Below, in pieces: positions 18,149-25,745 of a stretch of 37,167 nt of DNA. Location of the stretch: NCBI GenBank assembly GCA_903887005.1, contig CAISOH010000026.1, positions 1-37,167 on the forward strand. The letters are read 5' to 3'. The notes under the pieces were generated by a model, which had not been told where the DNA came from, searched no databases, and saw only the letters and a program-made list of their open reading frames with translations. This DNA comes from an uncultured Bacteroidota bacterium (lineage in GTDB: Bacteria; Bacteroidota; Bacteroidia; Chitinophagales; Chitinophagaceae). The first letter of the stretch is position 1. Each line of letters starts with the position of its first letter. Position numbers and translations under genes: made by a program.

Positions 18149-18318
18149 TTACTGGATTCTTACAAAAATTGGATTGTCTTTGCTTTTCAACGAATCTAAT
18201 GATTTATTATCAAAATCAAATACTTCTTGAAAATTATTTTTAAACACTACTTTTATACAATTACTTTCTATTAAAATAAGTAAGGTTGAATATAAATACC
18301 TCGTCAATAAATTTGTAA
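18149..18318 (-). pseudogene. Possible C-terminal gene remnant, family unknown
   Basis: The minus frame stays open from about 18318 to a TAA at 18151-18149 without an ATG. It reads as ordinary protein (LLILIESNCIKVVFKN, then FDFDNKSLDSLKSKDNP, ending IFVRIQ). Together with the neighbouring remnants it may be the tail of another decayed gene. No family is recognised, and a chance open frame cannot be excluded. Confidence 0.4.
18286..18315 (+). promoter_or_regulatory. Bacteroidota promoter of the GT25-like gene
   Basis: TTG at 18286-18288 and TAAATTTG at 18308-18315 are 19 bases apart, matching the Bacteroidota -33/-7 arrangement (TTG, 17-23 bases, TAnnTTTG). The ATG at 18334 lies 18 bases after the -7 box, giving a very short leader. 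Confidence 0.6.
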
Positions 18319-18333
18319 AAACAATAAAATTTT

Positions 18334-18987
18334 ATGCCTGATTTTACATATAGAGCATTGACTTTGGATGCATATTTCGAGAAGATATTTTACATTAATT
18401 TGAAAAAAGACGCTTCCCGGAATATAAATATGATTAGCCAATTCAAAAAATTCGACATCACTAATTATGAAAGGTTTGAAGCAATAGAATTAACCGAATT
18501 GCCAGAGGTGGAGAAATTCCGAAACTTTAATAAGAATGACCTAAAATATCTTAAAGGTCAGTTGTCATGTCGTGCATCGCATATTGCATGTATAAAAATG
18601 GCTAAACAACGGAATTATGCAAAAATACTCATACTGGAAGATGATGTTGCATTCACTGAAAATCCCAATCAATTATTAACGCAAAATCAGGAAATATTAA
18701 ATGATTGGGATATGCTGTATTTTGGTGGACTTATTGAACCATTTTTCAGAAATCAAATAGTTTGCACACATGCTTATGCTGTAAAAAATACCCTGTATGA
18801 AAACATAATACACATGGCTGATGCCTCCGGAATGGAAATTGATAACTTTTATGCAAAAATCATACAGCACATGAGCTATAATTATAACCAGTCAGGCAAA
18901 TATAATATCAGGATTATAATGCCGTTTAATACTATTTATCAAAGTATATCATTATATTGCCCTAATGAAGATGCTATATTCTATTGA
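18334..18987 (+). CDS. Glycosyltransferase family 25 protein (LPS/glycan biosynthesis type)
   Basis: A 217-residue cytoplasmic enzyme that would transfer a sugar to lipopolysaccharide or another surface glycan. It has the family 25 pattern: FYINLKKDASRN at residues 19-30, RFEAIE shortly after, then CRASHIACIKMA at about 78-89 and the metal-binding ILEDDVAF at about 98-105. The C-terminal part is less conserved and the length is at the short end of the family. It stands alone on the plus strand behind its own promoter, next to the remnants of a duplicated glycan-modification cluster. Confidence 0.82.
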   Translation: MPDFTYRALTLDAYFEKIFYINLKKDASRNINMISQFKKFDITNYERFEAIELTELPEVEKFRNFNKNDLKYLKGQLSCRASHIACIKMAKQRNYAKILILEDDVAFTENPNQLLTQNQEILNDWDMLYFGGLIEPFFRNQIVCTHAYAVKNTLYENIIHMADASGMEIDNFYAKIIQHMSYNYNQSGKYNIRIIMPFNTIYQSISLYCPNEDAIFY

Positions 18988-19049
18988 CTTGTTGATGGCA
19001 AAAAATGAACATCCACCACCCTGAAATTCAAGTTCTGTTGTAAGGCGGA

Positions 19050-19082
19050 TTGAAAAGCAAAATGACCAAAATCATAAATTTG
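19050..19082 (+). promoter_or_regulatory. Bacteroidota promoter of the exported-protein gene
   Basis: TTG at 19050-19052 and TAAATTTG at 19075-19082 are 22 bases apart. They lie inside the longest possible reading frame, which supports translation starting later, at the ATG at 19140. A second near match, TATCTTTC, lies closer to that ATG. Confidence 0.5.
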
Positions 19083-19139
19083 CCATTTGATTGTAGGTAT
19101 TTTCCGTCAACTAATTTATCTTTCACTAAAATTTTAAAA

Positions 19140-20033
19140 ATGACTTTTTCATCCCTCAGACATTTTCTGACCTTATTATTTGCTGTCATTTCGATAAATG
19201 CTTTCGCAAAAAATACTCAGAAGGTTATCCTACATTTCAACGGTTACAAAGGTAATATCGCATATAGAACCGGCGCACCTACCTTCTTGGAATACCATTA
19301 CTTCTATGTAAGCAATCCTAAGGGTGATACTGTGATTGAGTTAGAGGGAACTGCTGACGAACTTTACTATTTCGATAATGGCGCATATTTGGACTCATCG
19401 GCATTTTCCTTTTACAAAAAGGATGGTCATATCATATCGCAATCCTCGACAGAATCGGTAGATTTCAAAGTAATTAAGGACAAAAATGGCAATGATTCTA
19501 TCCCGGTATTTACATTTAAGACATGCACCATTAAGGTTAAAACTAACGGTTTAACATCCCCGTATATGTTTTCACCCTTTGCCTTGATAAAAGGGCAGTC
19601 CTCTACTAACGGGGCTAGTTTCAACTATGTTACTGGCGATATGACCGTTACACTTATTAAGGACATGAGATATACTCTTGACAATGGTGGGCTAAATGTA
19701 ATATTTATGCACGATGGCATGGGAGATGAAGCAGACACAACGGTTACTGCAATACCTTTCAAAGTTGATAAAAATGGCTTTGTAAAAACAAGTCTACCAG
19801 GAGCAGCAATAGGAATTGGAAATACTCTTTCATTCAATACTTCAACTGTTACAGTTGATCCTTTTATTATTACTGGTCAATCAAATATTTCGGTGAGAAT
19901 ACCTAATGGCAATGGTGGCAATCGCTATATTACAAAGCCCACGAAAGTAACAGTATTCAAGTACTTAGCTAACATGATATTCTGGAATGATGCGGGTAAT
20001 CATCTGCGTACATTCTTTTTCAGGGAATTGTAA
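19140..20033 (+). CDS. Exported protein of unknown function
   Basis: A 297-residue protein starting MTFSSLRHFLTLLFAVI, with a signal peptide ending about residue 24 (SINAFAK). The frame could open at 19050, but that would bury the signal peptide and overlap the promoter, so 19140 is preferred. The mature part is rich in beta-prone segments and Asn/Asp/Gly turns (GDTVIELEG, NGGLNVIFMHDGMGDEADT) and has one Cys. No T9SS tail and no recognised domain are seen. It probably resides in the periplasm or at the cell surface. A hairpin follows at 20054. Confidence 0.75.
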   Translation: MTFSSLRHFLTLLFAVISINAFAKNTQKVILHFNGYKGNIAYRTGAPTFLEYHYFYVSNPKGDTVIELEGTADELYYFDNGAYLDSSAFSFYKKDGHIISQSSTESVDFKVIKDKNGNDSIPVFTFKTCTIKVKTNGLTSPYMFSPFALIKGQSSTNGASFNYVTGDMTVTLIKDMRYTLDNGGLNVIFMHDGMGDEADTTVTAIPFKVDKNGFVKTSLPGAAIGIGNTLSFNTSTVTVDPFIITGQSNISVRIPNGNGGNRYITKPTKVTVFKYLANMIFWNDAGNHLRTFFFREL

Positions 20034-20053
20034 TCTATAACCTTAAATGAAAA

Positions 20054-20081
20054 GAACTTGTACTACTGAAAGTACAAGTTC
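20054..20081. terminator. Hairpin between convergent genes (bidirectional terminator)
   Basis: An 11-bp perfect stem GAACTTGTACT/AGTACAAGTTC with a 6-base loop, preceded by A-rich and followed by T-rich sequence. It lies between the exported-protein gene and the convergent small gene at 20127. The same stem recurs at 20441-20496. Confidence 0.7.
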
Positions 20082-20126
20082 GTAAAACTATTTTTCTTCG
20101 TCAACACTAAGTGCTTCCAGACTTAC

Positions 20127-20351
20127 CTAATACGCATCTTCATTATCTGGGTTACATATTGAACACCAATAACAAAAATTATTACCTTGATGATTGGCAC
20201 TACCGCATTCACCGGTATGTTCACAACGACTATCCATGTTCACAACTTCATGTATGTTCTTGGTTGAATGAATGTGGAGTGTTTCCTCTTTTTGTTCATC
20301 AACTAACATAACATCTTCTTCCGAATAATGTATTTCTGAATCTCGATACAT
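20127..20351 (-). CDS. Small Cys/His-rich protein, possible zinc-binding
   Basis: A 74-residue acidic protein. Its C-terminal half has C43 and H45, C49, H54, then C60-x2-C63-x2-C66 (CYWCSIC), a set suited to a small zinc site. The N-terminal half is acidic and His-containing (DEQKEETLHIHST). The opposite frame is also open, but this strand gives the more protein-like composition. No family is recognised. It lies between two related hairpins, beside the remnant of a mobile element, so it may be element cargo. Confidence 0.5.
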   Translation of the reverse strand: MYRDSEIHYSEEDVMLVDEQKEETLHIHSTKNIHEVVNMDSRCEHTGECGSANHQGNNFCYWCSICNPDNEDAY

Positions 20352-20440
20352 ATGCGAATGTTTTTAAAAAATGAAATCCAGGAAGCCTGAATCAACATAA
20401 AGATATGTATAATTTAAACTTCAATTGCGAAAAAGTTTTT

Positions 20441-20496
20441 GCACAAAATGAAAAGAACTTGTACTTATGGGAGTACAAGTTCTTTTCATTTTGTGC
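20441..20496. terminator. Perfect 25-bp stem hairpin
   Basis: The arms 20441-20465 and 20472-20496 are exact reverse complements around the loop TATGGG. The inner 11 bp are identical to the hairpin at 20054, and the outer arm adds GCACAAAATGAAAA. It lies 12 bases after the stop of the minus-strand DUF932 gene and probably ends its transcript. A perfect arm of this length is unusual and may indicate a mobile or REP-like palindrome. Confidence 0.7.
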
Positions 20497-20507
20497 CTTG
20501 CTGACTT

Positions 20508-21281
20508 TTAGTTCCCGGCTAATTCCAAAGTATAGTTGAACAGCTTTGAATCCGTATCCCTTTGATTTTGGAATGATTTTTTCAGTTTGTCATGTATCAC
20601 TTCATTAAAGGCATTGTATAGATGCCACATATTAGGAGCAGTATTCAATAAGCCGCTTTCCCTGTTAATGATGCCAATAACAGTCCTGGCATTGAGTGAA
20701 GGCGCCGGGTTCTTTTCACTTGACTCATACATGAACAATTTCAAATCCTCACAAGTTAGCTTTACATACTCTTCAATGTTGTCAATCCTTTTCTCAGCCA
20801 GTACCTCAAATTTGCGCTTCAATTCAAAATACTCATTGTTCATAAACTTAGCTATCAAATATTTTATGTTTGGCATAACCACCTCTGCAATTTCTCCCCG
20901 GTGTTTGATGTTAAACCCGATTTGTGAATTAGCTATATGCAGCCCGTTATTACAGATTTTGCGGTAGAAACCGAAGTGGCCCGAAGTGCGGGTAGAACCG
21001 TCATAGCTATTCGTGAAACGAAGCATTGGTCTTAATTCGTCCATCCCGTTCTTTACTGTGATAGCCAGTGAATCATCATTCAAAATATGGTCAACTGCGA
21101 ATGAACGGTTTTCCCTGTTTATGCTGCGGGTAGCGGTTGAAATGTTTGCCTCTAAAAGCATGTTTTCTACTCCTGCATAGAATACTTCGTTTGGCAGGTG
21201 TCCGTATGAATTGCTCACTACGTTTACAATCTTGCCGTCAGAAAGTATCACTTTGTCTACCCGATAGCTCAGCGTATTTTT
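20508..21281 (-). pseudogene. 5'-truncated DUF932 (phage/plasmid-related) gene
   Basis: The intact part encodes about 255 residues of a DUF932-family protein, a group carried by phages, plasmids and integrative elements with no firm function. Recognisable family features are NVVSNSYGHLPNEVFY, LRFTNSYDGSTR and GFYRKICNNGLHI. The frame continues upstream of a GTG at 21251 (SYRVDKVILSDG) to about 21281 without a good start, then runs into an oppositely oriented integrase fragment. Family members are usually longer at the N-terminus, so the beginning is missing. Expression from GTG cannot be excluded. Confidence 0.72.
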
Positions 21282-21629
21282 GATAAGTATGCGGAAGGCT
21301 TTCCACCATGTCCTACGAACCAGCCGTTCAATGACTATCTGAAAGAAATAGGCAAAAACATACCTTCACTAAAGAAGCCGTTTCTGAAAAAGATAACCAG
21401 AGGTGGACAGGTGCAGGTAGAAAAATATGAGAAATGGCAATTGCTTCAGAGTCATACAGCAAGGAGGACCTTCTGCACGTTGGAGCATATGAAGGGTACG
21501 CCGATATTCACTATCATGGCTATATCGGGGCACAAGGATGTAAAGGTGTTCAAGAACTATGTTAAATCAAATGGGGAGGAGAACGCAGAAATCATGCGTA
21601 ATGCGTGGCGGGAGCGTGGCGAAGTTTAA
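21273..21629 (+). pseudogene. C-terminal fragment of a tyrosine recombinase (integrase)
   Basis: The frame reads RIFDKYAEGFPP and FNDYLKEIGKNIPSL, then HTARRTFCT, MAISGHKDVK and FKNYVKS, ending at a TAA. These hold the HxxR box, the GH dipeptide and the catalytic Tyr of phage-type integrases, but the core-binding domain and the first catalytic Arg are gone. The break coincides with the truncated end of the DUF932 gene, so one rearrangement probably damaged both. It ends 145 bases from the 3' end of tRNA-Arg, the usual place for an integrase of a tRNA-targeted element. Confidence 0.85.
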
Positions 21630-21650
21630 TAAATACATGGCATATAATGT

Positions 21651-21676
21651 AAAAGACCCCGAAAATGGGGTCTTTT
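21651..21676. terminator. Rho-independent terminator after the integrase fragment
   Basis: A 10-bp perfect stem AAAAGACCCC/GGGGTCTTTT with a 6-base loop, flanked by A and T runs that would let it act in both directions. Confidence 0.82.
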
Positions 21677-21727
21677 GCATTTGAAATGGCTTAAAAAAAT
21701 GCCACAAATTCTGCCACAAATAAAAAT

Positions 21728-21760
21728 AAAGCGTTGTAAATACTTGATTTACAACGCTTT
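21728..21760 (-). terminator. Hairpin downstream of tRNA-Arg
   Basis: A perfect 14-bp stem (AAAGCGTTGTAAAT and its complement) with a 5-base loop. On the minus strand it lies just after the tRNA and is followed by T-rich sequence, so it probably ends the tRNA transcript. Confidence 0.65.
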
Positions 21761-21773
21761 ACAACTCTACTTG

Positions 21774-21847
21774 TGACCCGGATTGGATTCGAACCAATGA
21801 CCCCCAGCTTAGAAGGCTGGTGCTCTATCCAGCTGAGCTACCGAGCC
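21774..21847 (-). tRNA. tRNA-Arg (anticodon UCU)
   Basis: A 74-base cloverleaf read on the minus strand. The acceptor arm GGCTCGG pairs with CCGGGTC (two G-U pairs), and the discriminator is A. The D arm holds AGCTCAGCTGGATAGAGC, the anticodon arm is CCAGC-CTTCTAA-GCTGG with anticodon TCT, and the T loop is GGTTCGAATCC. CCA is not encoded. The adjacent integrase fragment suggests this gene served as an attachment site. Confidence 0.95.
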
Positions 21848-21905
21848 GGCTCAACTTGAATTCAAAAAGTGTGCAAAAGTAAAGAAAATATCGTTAATAA
21901 ACAGG

Positions 21906-22805
21906 TTATTTATTATCCATGCCCGGTGGGGCTTCTCCGTCTTTTAATATAGTCACCGGAATAAGGTCAGTGAGGTAGTTCCACATTTCATTATTCCATC
22001 TGAATCCATCGTATTGCCCGCTCGGCGCGTATGTATATTTACGACGGGGGTCATTTCCCTGTGAAACTAATTTATCAAAGATGATAACTTTCTTTTCTTC
22101 ATCCCAATTCATTGAGGCCTGAACGCCTTTTTTGTATTCCAGAACAAAGCGGTTAATCCTTTGCTTAGGGAAATTTTCTGACGCCACACCAAAAATTGGC
22201 GCACCAAAGGTTACACCATGTTCATCTATTGTCATAGGGTCAAGCACTTTCCTGTTGCTTAATGGGCTGGATGCATTGAGTCCGAAAAGAGTATATACAG
22301 CATGGCCGTTAACCTCGTGAGACATGATGCGGTAAATTATCGCTCCAAACCATTTTCTATTAGTTAAAATACTGTCTGCGGCACCCTTTCCTAACTGATC
22401 CGCATAATCAAGCAGCCCATACAATTTTAATTTTTCCTCTGGCATTTGTATGGCCCCGTAATACCGTTTTAATACAGTAGAAGGGGTTATCTCCCAGTTG
22501 AATATGCGGAAAGCATTATCATCACTGTAAATAATATTTATCTTTTCTTTTAGCTTGTCGAAAGGATAATAATAGGAATTAGGAATTTTCAGAGCATGAA
22601 TTAATTGCCTTACAAACCGCTCTGAATAGGAAATATGCGTATCAGGTAAAAAGGCATTATACATAGAATCAGCGGTGGAAATCAAAGAATCTTCCATGAT
22701 TTGGAACCGTTCCATGTTCTGGGGTGGTATTTCCTGAGAAAATGCCATGCCTCCGGCAAAAAGCGTACAAACAAACGCCATGAAAACAAATATTTTCTTT
22801 ACCAT
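21906..22805 (-). CDS. Exported protein of unknown function
   Basis: A 299-residue protein when started at the ATG giving MVKKIFVFMAFVC; an upstream frame to 22886 would place 27 extra residues before the signal peptide and is less likely. The signal peptide ends near GGMAFSQ. The mature protein is mixed alpha/beta and contains IMSHEVNGHAVYTLFG, which suggests a metalloprotease at first sight, but the histidines are spaced HExxxH, not HExxH. No T9SS tail or membrane anchor is visible. It is divergent from the HdrD-like gene; an 18-bp palindrome lies in the shared promoter region. Confidence 0.72.
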   Translation of the reverse strand: MVKKIFVFMAFVCTLFAGGMAFSQEIPPQNMERFQIMEDSLISTADSMYNAFLPDTHISYSERFVRQLIHALKIPNSYYYPFDKLKEKINIIYSDDNAFRIFNWEITPSTVLKRYYGAIQMPEEKLKLYGLLDYADQLGKGAADSILTNRKWFGAIIYRIMSHEVNGHAVYTLFGLNASSPLSNRKVLDPMTIDEHGVTFGAPIFGVASENFPKQRINRFVLEYKKGVQASMNWDEEKKVIIFDKLVSQGNDPRRKYTYAPSGQYDGFRWNNEMWNYLTDLIPVTILKDGEAPPGMDNK

Positions 22806-22897
22806 TGTAATCACGATTTTCATTACCTCAAACCTAAACATTTTTTTGTTAAAAATACTATAAGTTGACATAACTATGTTTTTCACGTAAAAGCCAT

Positions 22898-22915
22898 TAA
22901 TTTGGCGCCAAATTA
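22898..22915. promoter_or_regulatory. 18-bp perfect palindrome, possible operator
   Basis: TAATTTGGCGCCAAATTA reads the same on both strands. It lies 9 bases before the ATG of the HdrD-like gene, in the spacer to the divergent exported-protein gene. Its form and place suit a dimeric repressor site or overlapping divergent promoters. Confidence 0.45.
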
Positions 22916-22924
22916 GCTTGCCTG

Positions 22925-24241
22925 ATGCACTTAATACAACAAATACTGTTTATTATTTCCTCAATTGCCGCCATATATATATTCACCAAGAAGGTTACGG
23001 AAATGCGGCGTAATATAATGCTGGGGCGTGCTGAAGACCTCAGCGACCATAAAAGTGAACGCTGGAAAAACATGGCGCTCCTGGCTCTTGGACAAAAAAA
23101 GATGTTCAAAAGACCGTTACCCGCTTTGCTGCACCTTGCCGTTTATGCGGGGTTTATCATCATCAATATTGAGATACTGGAAATATTTCTGGATGGAGCG
23201 TTTGGTATGCACCGTTTGTTCGTGCCAGTAATCGGCCCGGATTTGTATTCATTCCTGATTGGATTCTTTGAAATTCTCGCATCAATGGTGCTGATAGCGT
23301 GTGTCATATTTCTGATACGCAGAAATATCCTGAAAGTGAAGCGTTTCAATATGAAAGAGCTAAACGGCTGGCCACGCGAAGACGCTAATATTATCCTGAT
23401 TACAGAGGTAATACTCATGAGCCTGTTCCTGACCATGAATTCTGCCGACCTTGCATTGCAAAGCCATAATGCCGAACATTATACACATACAGCAACATTC
23501 TGGATAACCGGTAATTTTGCCGGTATGTTTTCCGGCCTTTCAGATGGCACATTGATGGCTATTGAGCGTGGCTGCTGGTGGCTGCATATCCTGGGCGTGT
23601 TCTTTTTCCTCAACTATCTGCCCTACTCCAAGCACTTCCATGTGATACTTGCATTCCCTAACGCCTACTATTCCAAACTGATACCGCAGGGCGAAATAAA
23701 GAATATGCCGGAAATACAGAACGAGGTACTGTATATGATGGAGCCGGATAAAGCCCCGGCAACCTCTGCTGAAACGGAACAAAAGCGCTTCGGAGCTAAG
23801 GATGTTATGGACCTTAGCTGGAAAAACCTGCTGGATGCATACTCCTGCACCGAGTGTGGACGATGCACCGCAGTATGCCCCGCTAACCTCACCGGCAAGA
23901 AACTATCTCCCCGCAAAATAATGATGGATACCCGCGACCGCCTGGAAGAAGTGGGTAAGAATATTAACCTCAATAAAGAGTTTAAAGATGATGGAAAATC
24001 TTTACTGAAGGACTATATAACAATAGAAGAACTCCGGGCCTGCACCACCTGCCAGGCATGTGTAGAAGCCTGCCCGGTAACTATTGATCCAATATCTATT
24101 ATCATGCAATTACGCCGCAACTTAGTAATGGAAGAAAGCAATGCCCCGCAGGAATGGAATATGATGTTTGGAAACATAGAAAACAACATGGCACCCTGGA
24201 AATTTAGTCCTGATGACAGGGATGCGTGGGTGAATAGTTAA
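22925..24241 (+). CDS. HdrD/HdrC-like membrane iron-sulfur protein
   Basis: A 438-residue inner-membrane electron-transfer protein. About five hydrophobic segments lie in residues 1-245 (for example 4-20, 66-88, 108-131, 155-170, 216-232), similar to the NarI/HdrE-like membrane domain. The cytoplasmic domain holds two [4Fe-4S] sites, C308-x2-C311-x2-C314-x3-C318 and C373-x2-C376-x2-C379-x3-C383, each followed by Pro. Such proteins pair with an HdrB-like subunit holding CCG domains. That partner begins at 26550, separated by an inserted ATPase/HNH pair. In Bacteroidota the two genes are generally adjacent (established pattern, recalled and not checked here). The electron donor and acceptor are unknown. 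Confidence 0.85.
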   Translation: MHLIQQILFIISSIAAIYIFTKKVTEMRRNIMLGRAEDLSDHKSERWKNMALLALGQKKMFKRPLPALLHLAVYAGFIIINIEILEIFLDGAFGMHRLFVPVIGPDLYSFLIGFFEILASMVLIACVIFLIRRNILKVKRFNMKELNGWPREDANIILITEVILMSLFLTMNSADLALQSHNAEHYTHTATFWITGNFAGMFSGLSDGTLMAIERGCWWLHILGVFFFLNYLPYSKHFHVILAFPNAYYSKLIPQGEIKNMPEIQNEVLYMMEPDKAPATSAETEQKRFGAKDVMDLSWKNLLDAYSCTECGRCTAVCPANLTGKKLSPRKIMMDTRDRLEEVGKNINLNKEFKDDGKSLLKDYITIEELRACTTCQACVEACPVTIDPISIIMQLRRNLVMEESNAPQEWNMMFGNIENNMAPWKFSPDDRDAWVNS

Positions 24242-24243
24242 TG

Positions 24244-24275
24244 GCTCAATGGCTTAATTGCTCAATGGCTTAATT
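24244..24275 (+). repeat. Perfect 16-bp tandem duplication
   Basis: GCTCAATGGCTTAATT occurs twice in a row three bases after the stop of the HdrD-like gene, at the left edge of the inserted ATPase/HNH module. It could be a boundary scar or simple spacer repetition. Confidence 0.7.
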
Positions 24276-24329
24276 AATGTGAAAATGTGAAGAAAATTTT
24301 AAGGTAATTTTACTTTTCAAAGAATTAAA

Positions 24330-25745
24330 ATGGCTGAGGAAAATAAGGGTATATATTTTACTGAACTGACACTCGAAAACGTAAGGTGTTTTGGAGATAA
24401 AGCTGTTTTGAAATTAAGTAATGATAAAGGCGATTGGAGCAGGTGGAATGTGATATTGGGGGATAATGGAACAGGGAAAACCACTTTATTGCAATGTCTA
24501 GCAGGAATGGAATTACAATTAGATTCAGTTTTAAATGATGATGTAAATCTCGATTTCCAAGATCACTCAAAAAATGAATGGAGTCCGACAATTTTTTTAA
24601 ACAGCAAAACTTTTTTTTACAATACGAAATATAACGACGTTTCCGAGTATAGAAGTAAATCCTTTGTTTCAACAGAGACTATACGAGTTTTAGTAAAAGC
24701 CGATGTATTTAGCGAAGAAACGTCAAATAATGTACAAATTGGATTTGGAAATTACAATTCTCTATGGAGAATTAATTGGCGCATATCCACTAAAGTAGAA
24801 GCATTTAAAAATTTATTTATTTTAGGATATGGGGCAAACAGATCTATAGATTTCCAAATTTTATCTGAGAAAGAAATCGAACCGGAAAATTCTAAAACTT
24901 TATTTGATGAAGAAGCAAAACTTATTAATGCTGAAGAGTGGCTTTATCAGATGGAATTTGCTGCAAGTAGAGAATCGGAAATTAAAAAGGAAGCAATTGA
25001 AAAACGTGATTTAATTATTAGTTGCCTTAAAAATATTTTACCAGATATCACCGAGATAAGGTTTAAAGAACCGACAACAATTGATAAGCCTATCCCTCTT
25101 CTTGAATTCAAAACTCTTTATGGATGGGTAAGTATAAAAGAGTTGAGTTTTGGCTACAAAACTATGGTTGCATGGATAGTTGATGTAGCTGCAAGAATGT
25201 TTAAGAGGTATTCAAATTCTGATAACCCGTTGGAAGAACCAGTGGTTATACTTGTTGATGAAATAGACCTGCACCTACATCCCAAATGGCAAAGGCAGAT
25301 TTTTGACTTTTTGGAAAAGCGTTTTCCAAGAGCTCAATTCATTGTTACTGCTCACAGCCCGCTCATAGTGCAAAGTGCGCCTAAAGATGCTAATATTATT
25401 GTGCTCAAAAAGGAAAAAGTTGGAGATGAGTATGTGGTGAAAATTGATAACGATGTAGAATCTGTGAGGAACTGGCGTATAGACCAGATAATGAGTAGTG
25501 ATATTTTCGGATTGAACACTTCACGTAATCCTGAAATAGAAATGCAAATGTTAGAACGAAAAAAATTGTTACAAAGAAACGATCTAAATGAAGATGAAAA
25601 GAAAAGATTAGATGAACTGAATGAAATATCTTATAATTTACCCACGGCAGATAACCCATCTGATATTGAAGCAATGGAAATCATTAGAAAAGCGGCCACA
25701 TTTTTAAAGAATAAACAAAACGGGAATGATACAAATCAGAAATAA
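24330..25745 (+). CDS. AAA family ATPase of a Septu-type (PtuA-like) defence module
   Basis: A 471-residue SMC/OLD-like ATPase. Walker A is G44DNGTGKT51, the ABC-type signature is LSFGYKT at 272-278, Walker B is VVILVDEID at 305-313, and the switch histidine is TAHS at 340-343. The tail (about 385-471) is charged and helical (EMQMLERKKLLQ, EDEKKRLDELNE), like the ATPases of Septu and retron Ec78. Its stop overlaps the start of the downstream HNH gene by 20 bases. In known Septu systems PtuA and PtuB form a complex that restricts phage; this role is inferred from domains and gene order. The module is less GC-rich than its flanking genes, consistent with recent insertion. Confidence 0.85.
   Translation: MAEENKGIYFTELTLENVRCFGDKAVLKLSNDKGDWSRWNVILGDNGTGKTTLLQCLAGMELQLDSVLNDDVNLDFQDHSKNEWSPTIFLNSKTFFYNTKYNDVSEYRSKSFVSTETIRVLVKADVFSEETSNNVQIGFGNYNSLWRINWRISTKVEAFKNLFILGYGANRSIDFQILSEKEIEPENSKTLFDEEAKLINAEEWLYQMEFAASRESEIKKEAIEKRDLIISCLKNILPDITEIRFKEPTTIDKPIPLLEFKTLYGWVSIKELSFGYKTMVAWIVDVAARMFKRYSNSDNPLEEPVVILVDEIDLHLHPKWQRQIFDFLEKRFPRAQFIVTAHSPLIVQSAPKDANIIVLKKEKVGDEYVVKIDNDVESVRNWRIDQIMSSDIFGLNTSRNPEIEMQMLERKKLLQRNDLNEDEKKRLDELNEISYNLPTADNPSDIEAMEIIRKAATFLKNKQNGNDTNQK

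Noticed and set aside
19050-19139. Upstream start for the exported protein at 19140
   Set aside because: It would put 30 residues before a good signal peptide and overlap a promoter-like TTG-N22-TAAATTTG.
22250-22330. Possible zinc metalloprotease motif HEVNGH in the exported protein at 21906-22805
   Set aside because: The second His is at +5 (HExxxH), not +4 as in HExxH peptidases, and no third ligand motif is visible.
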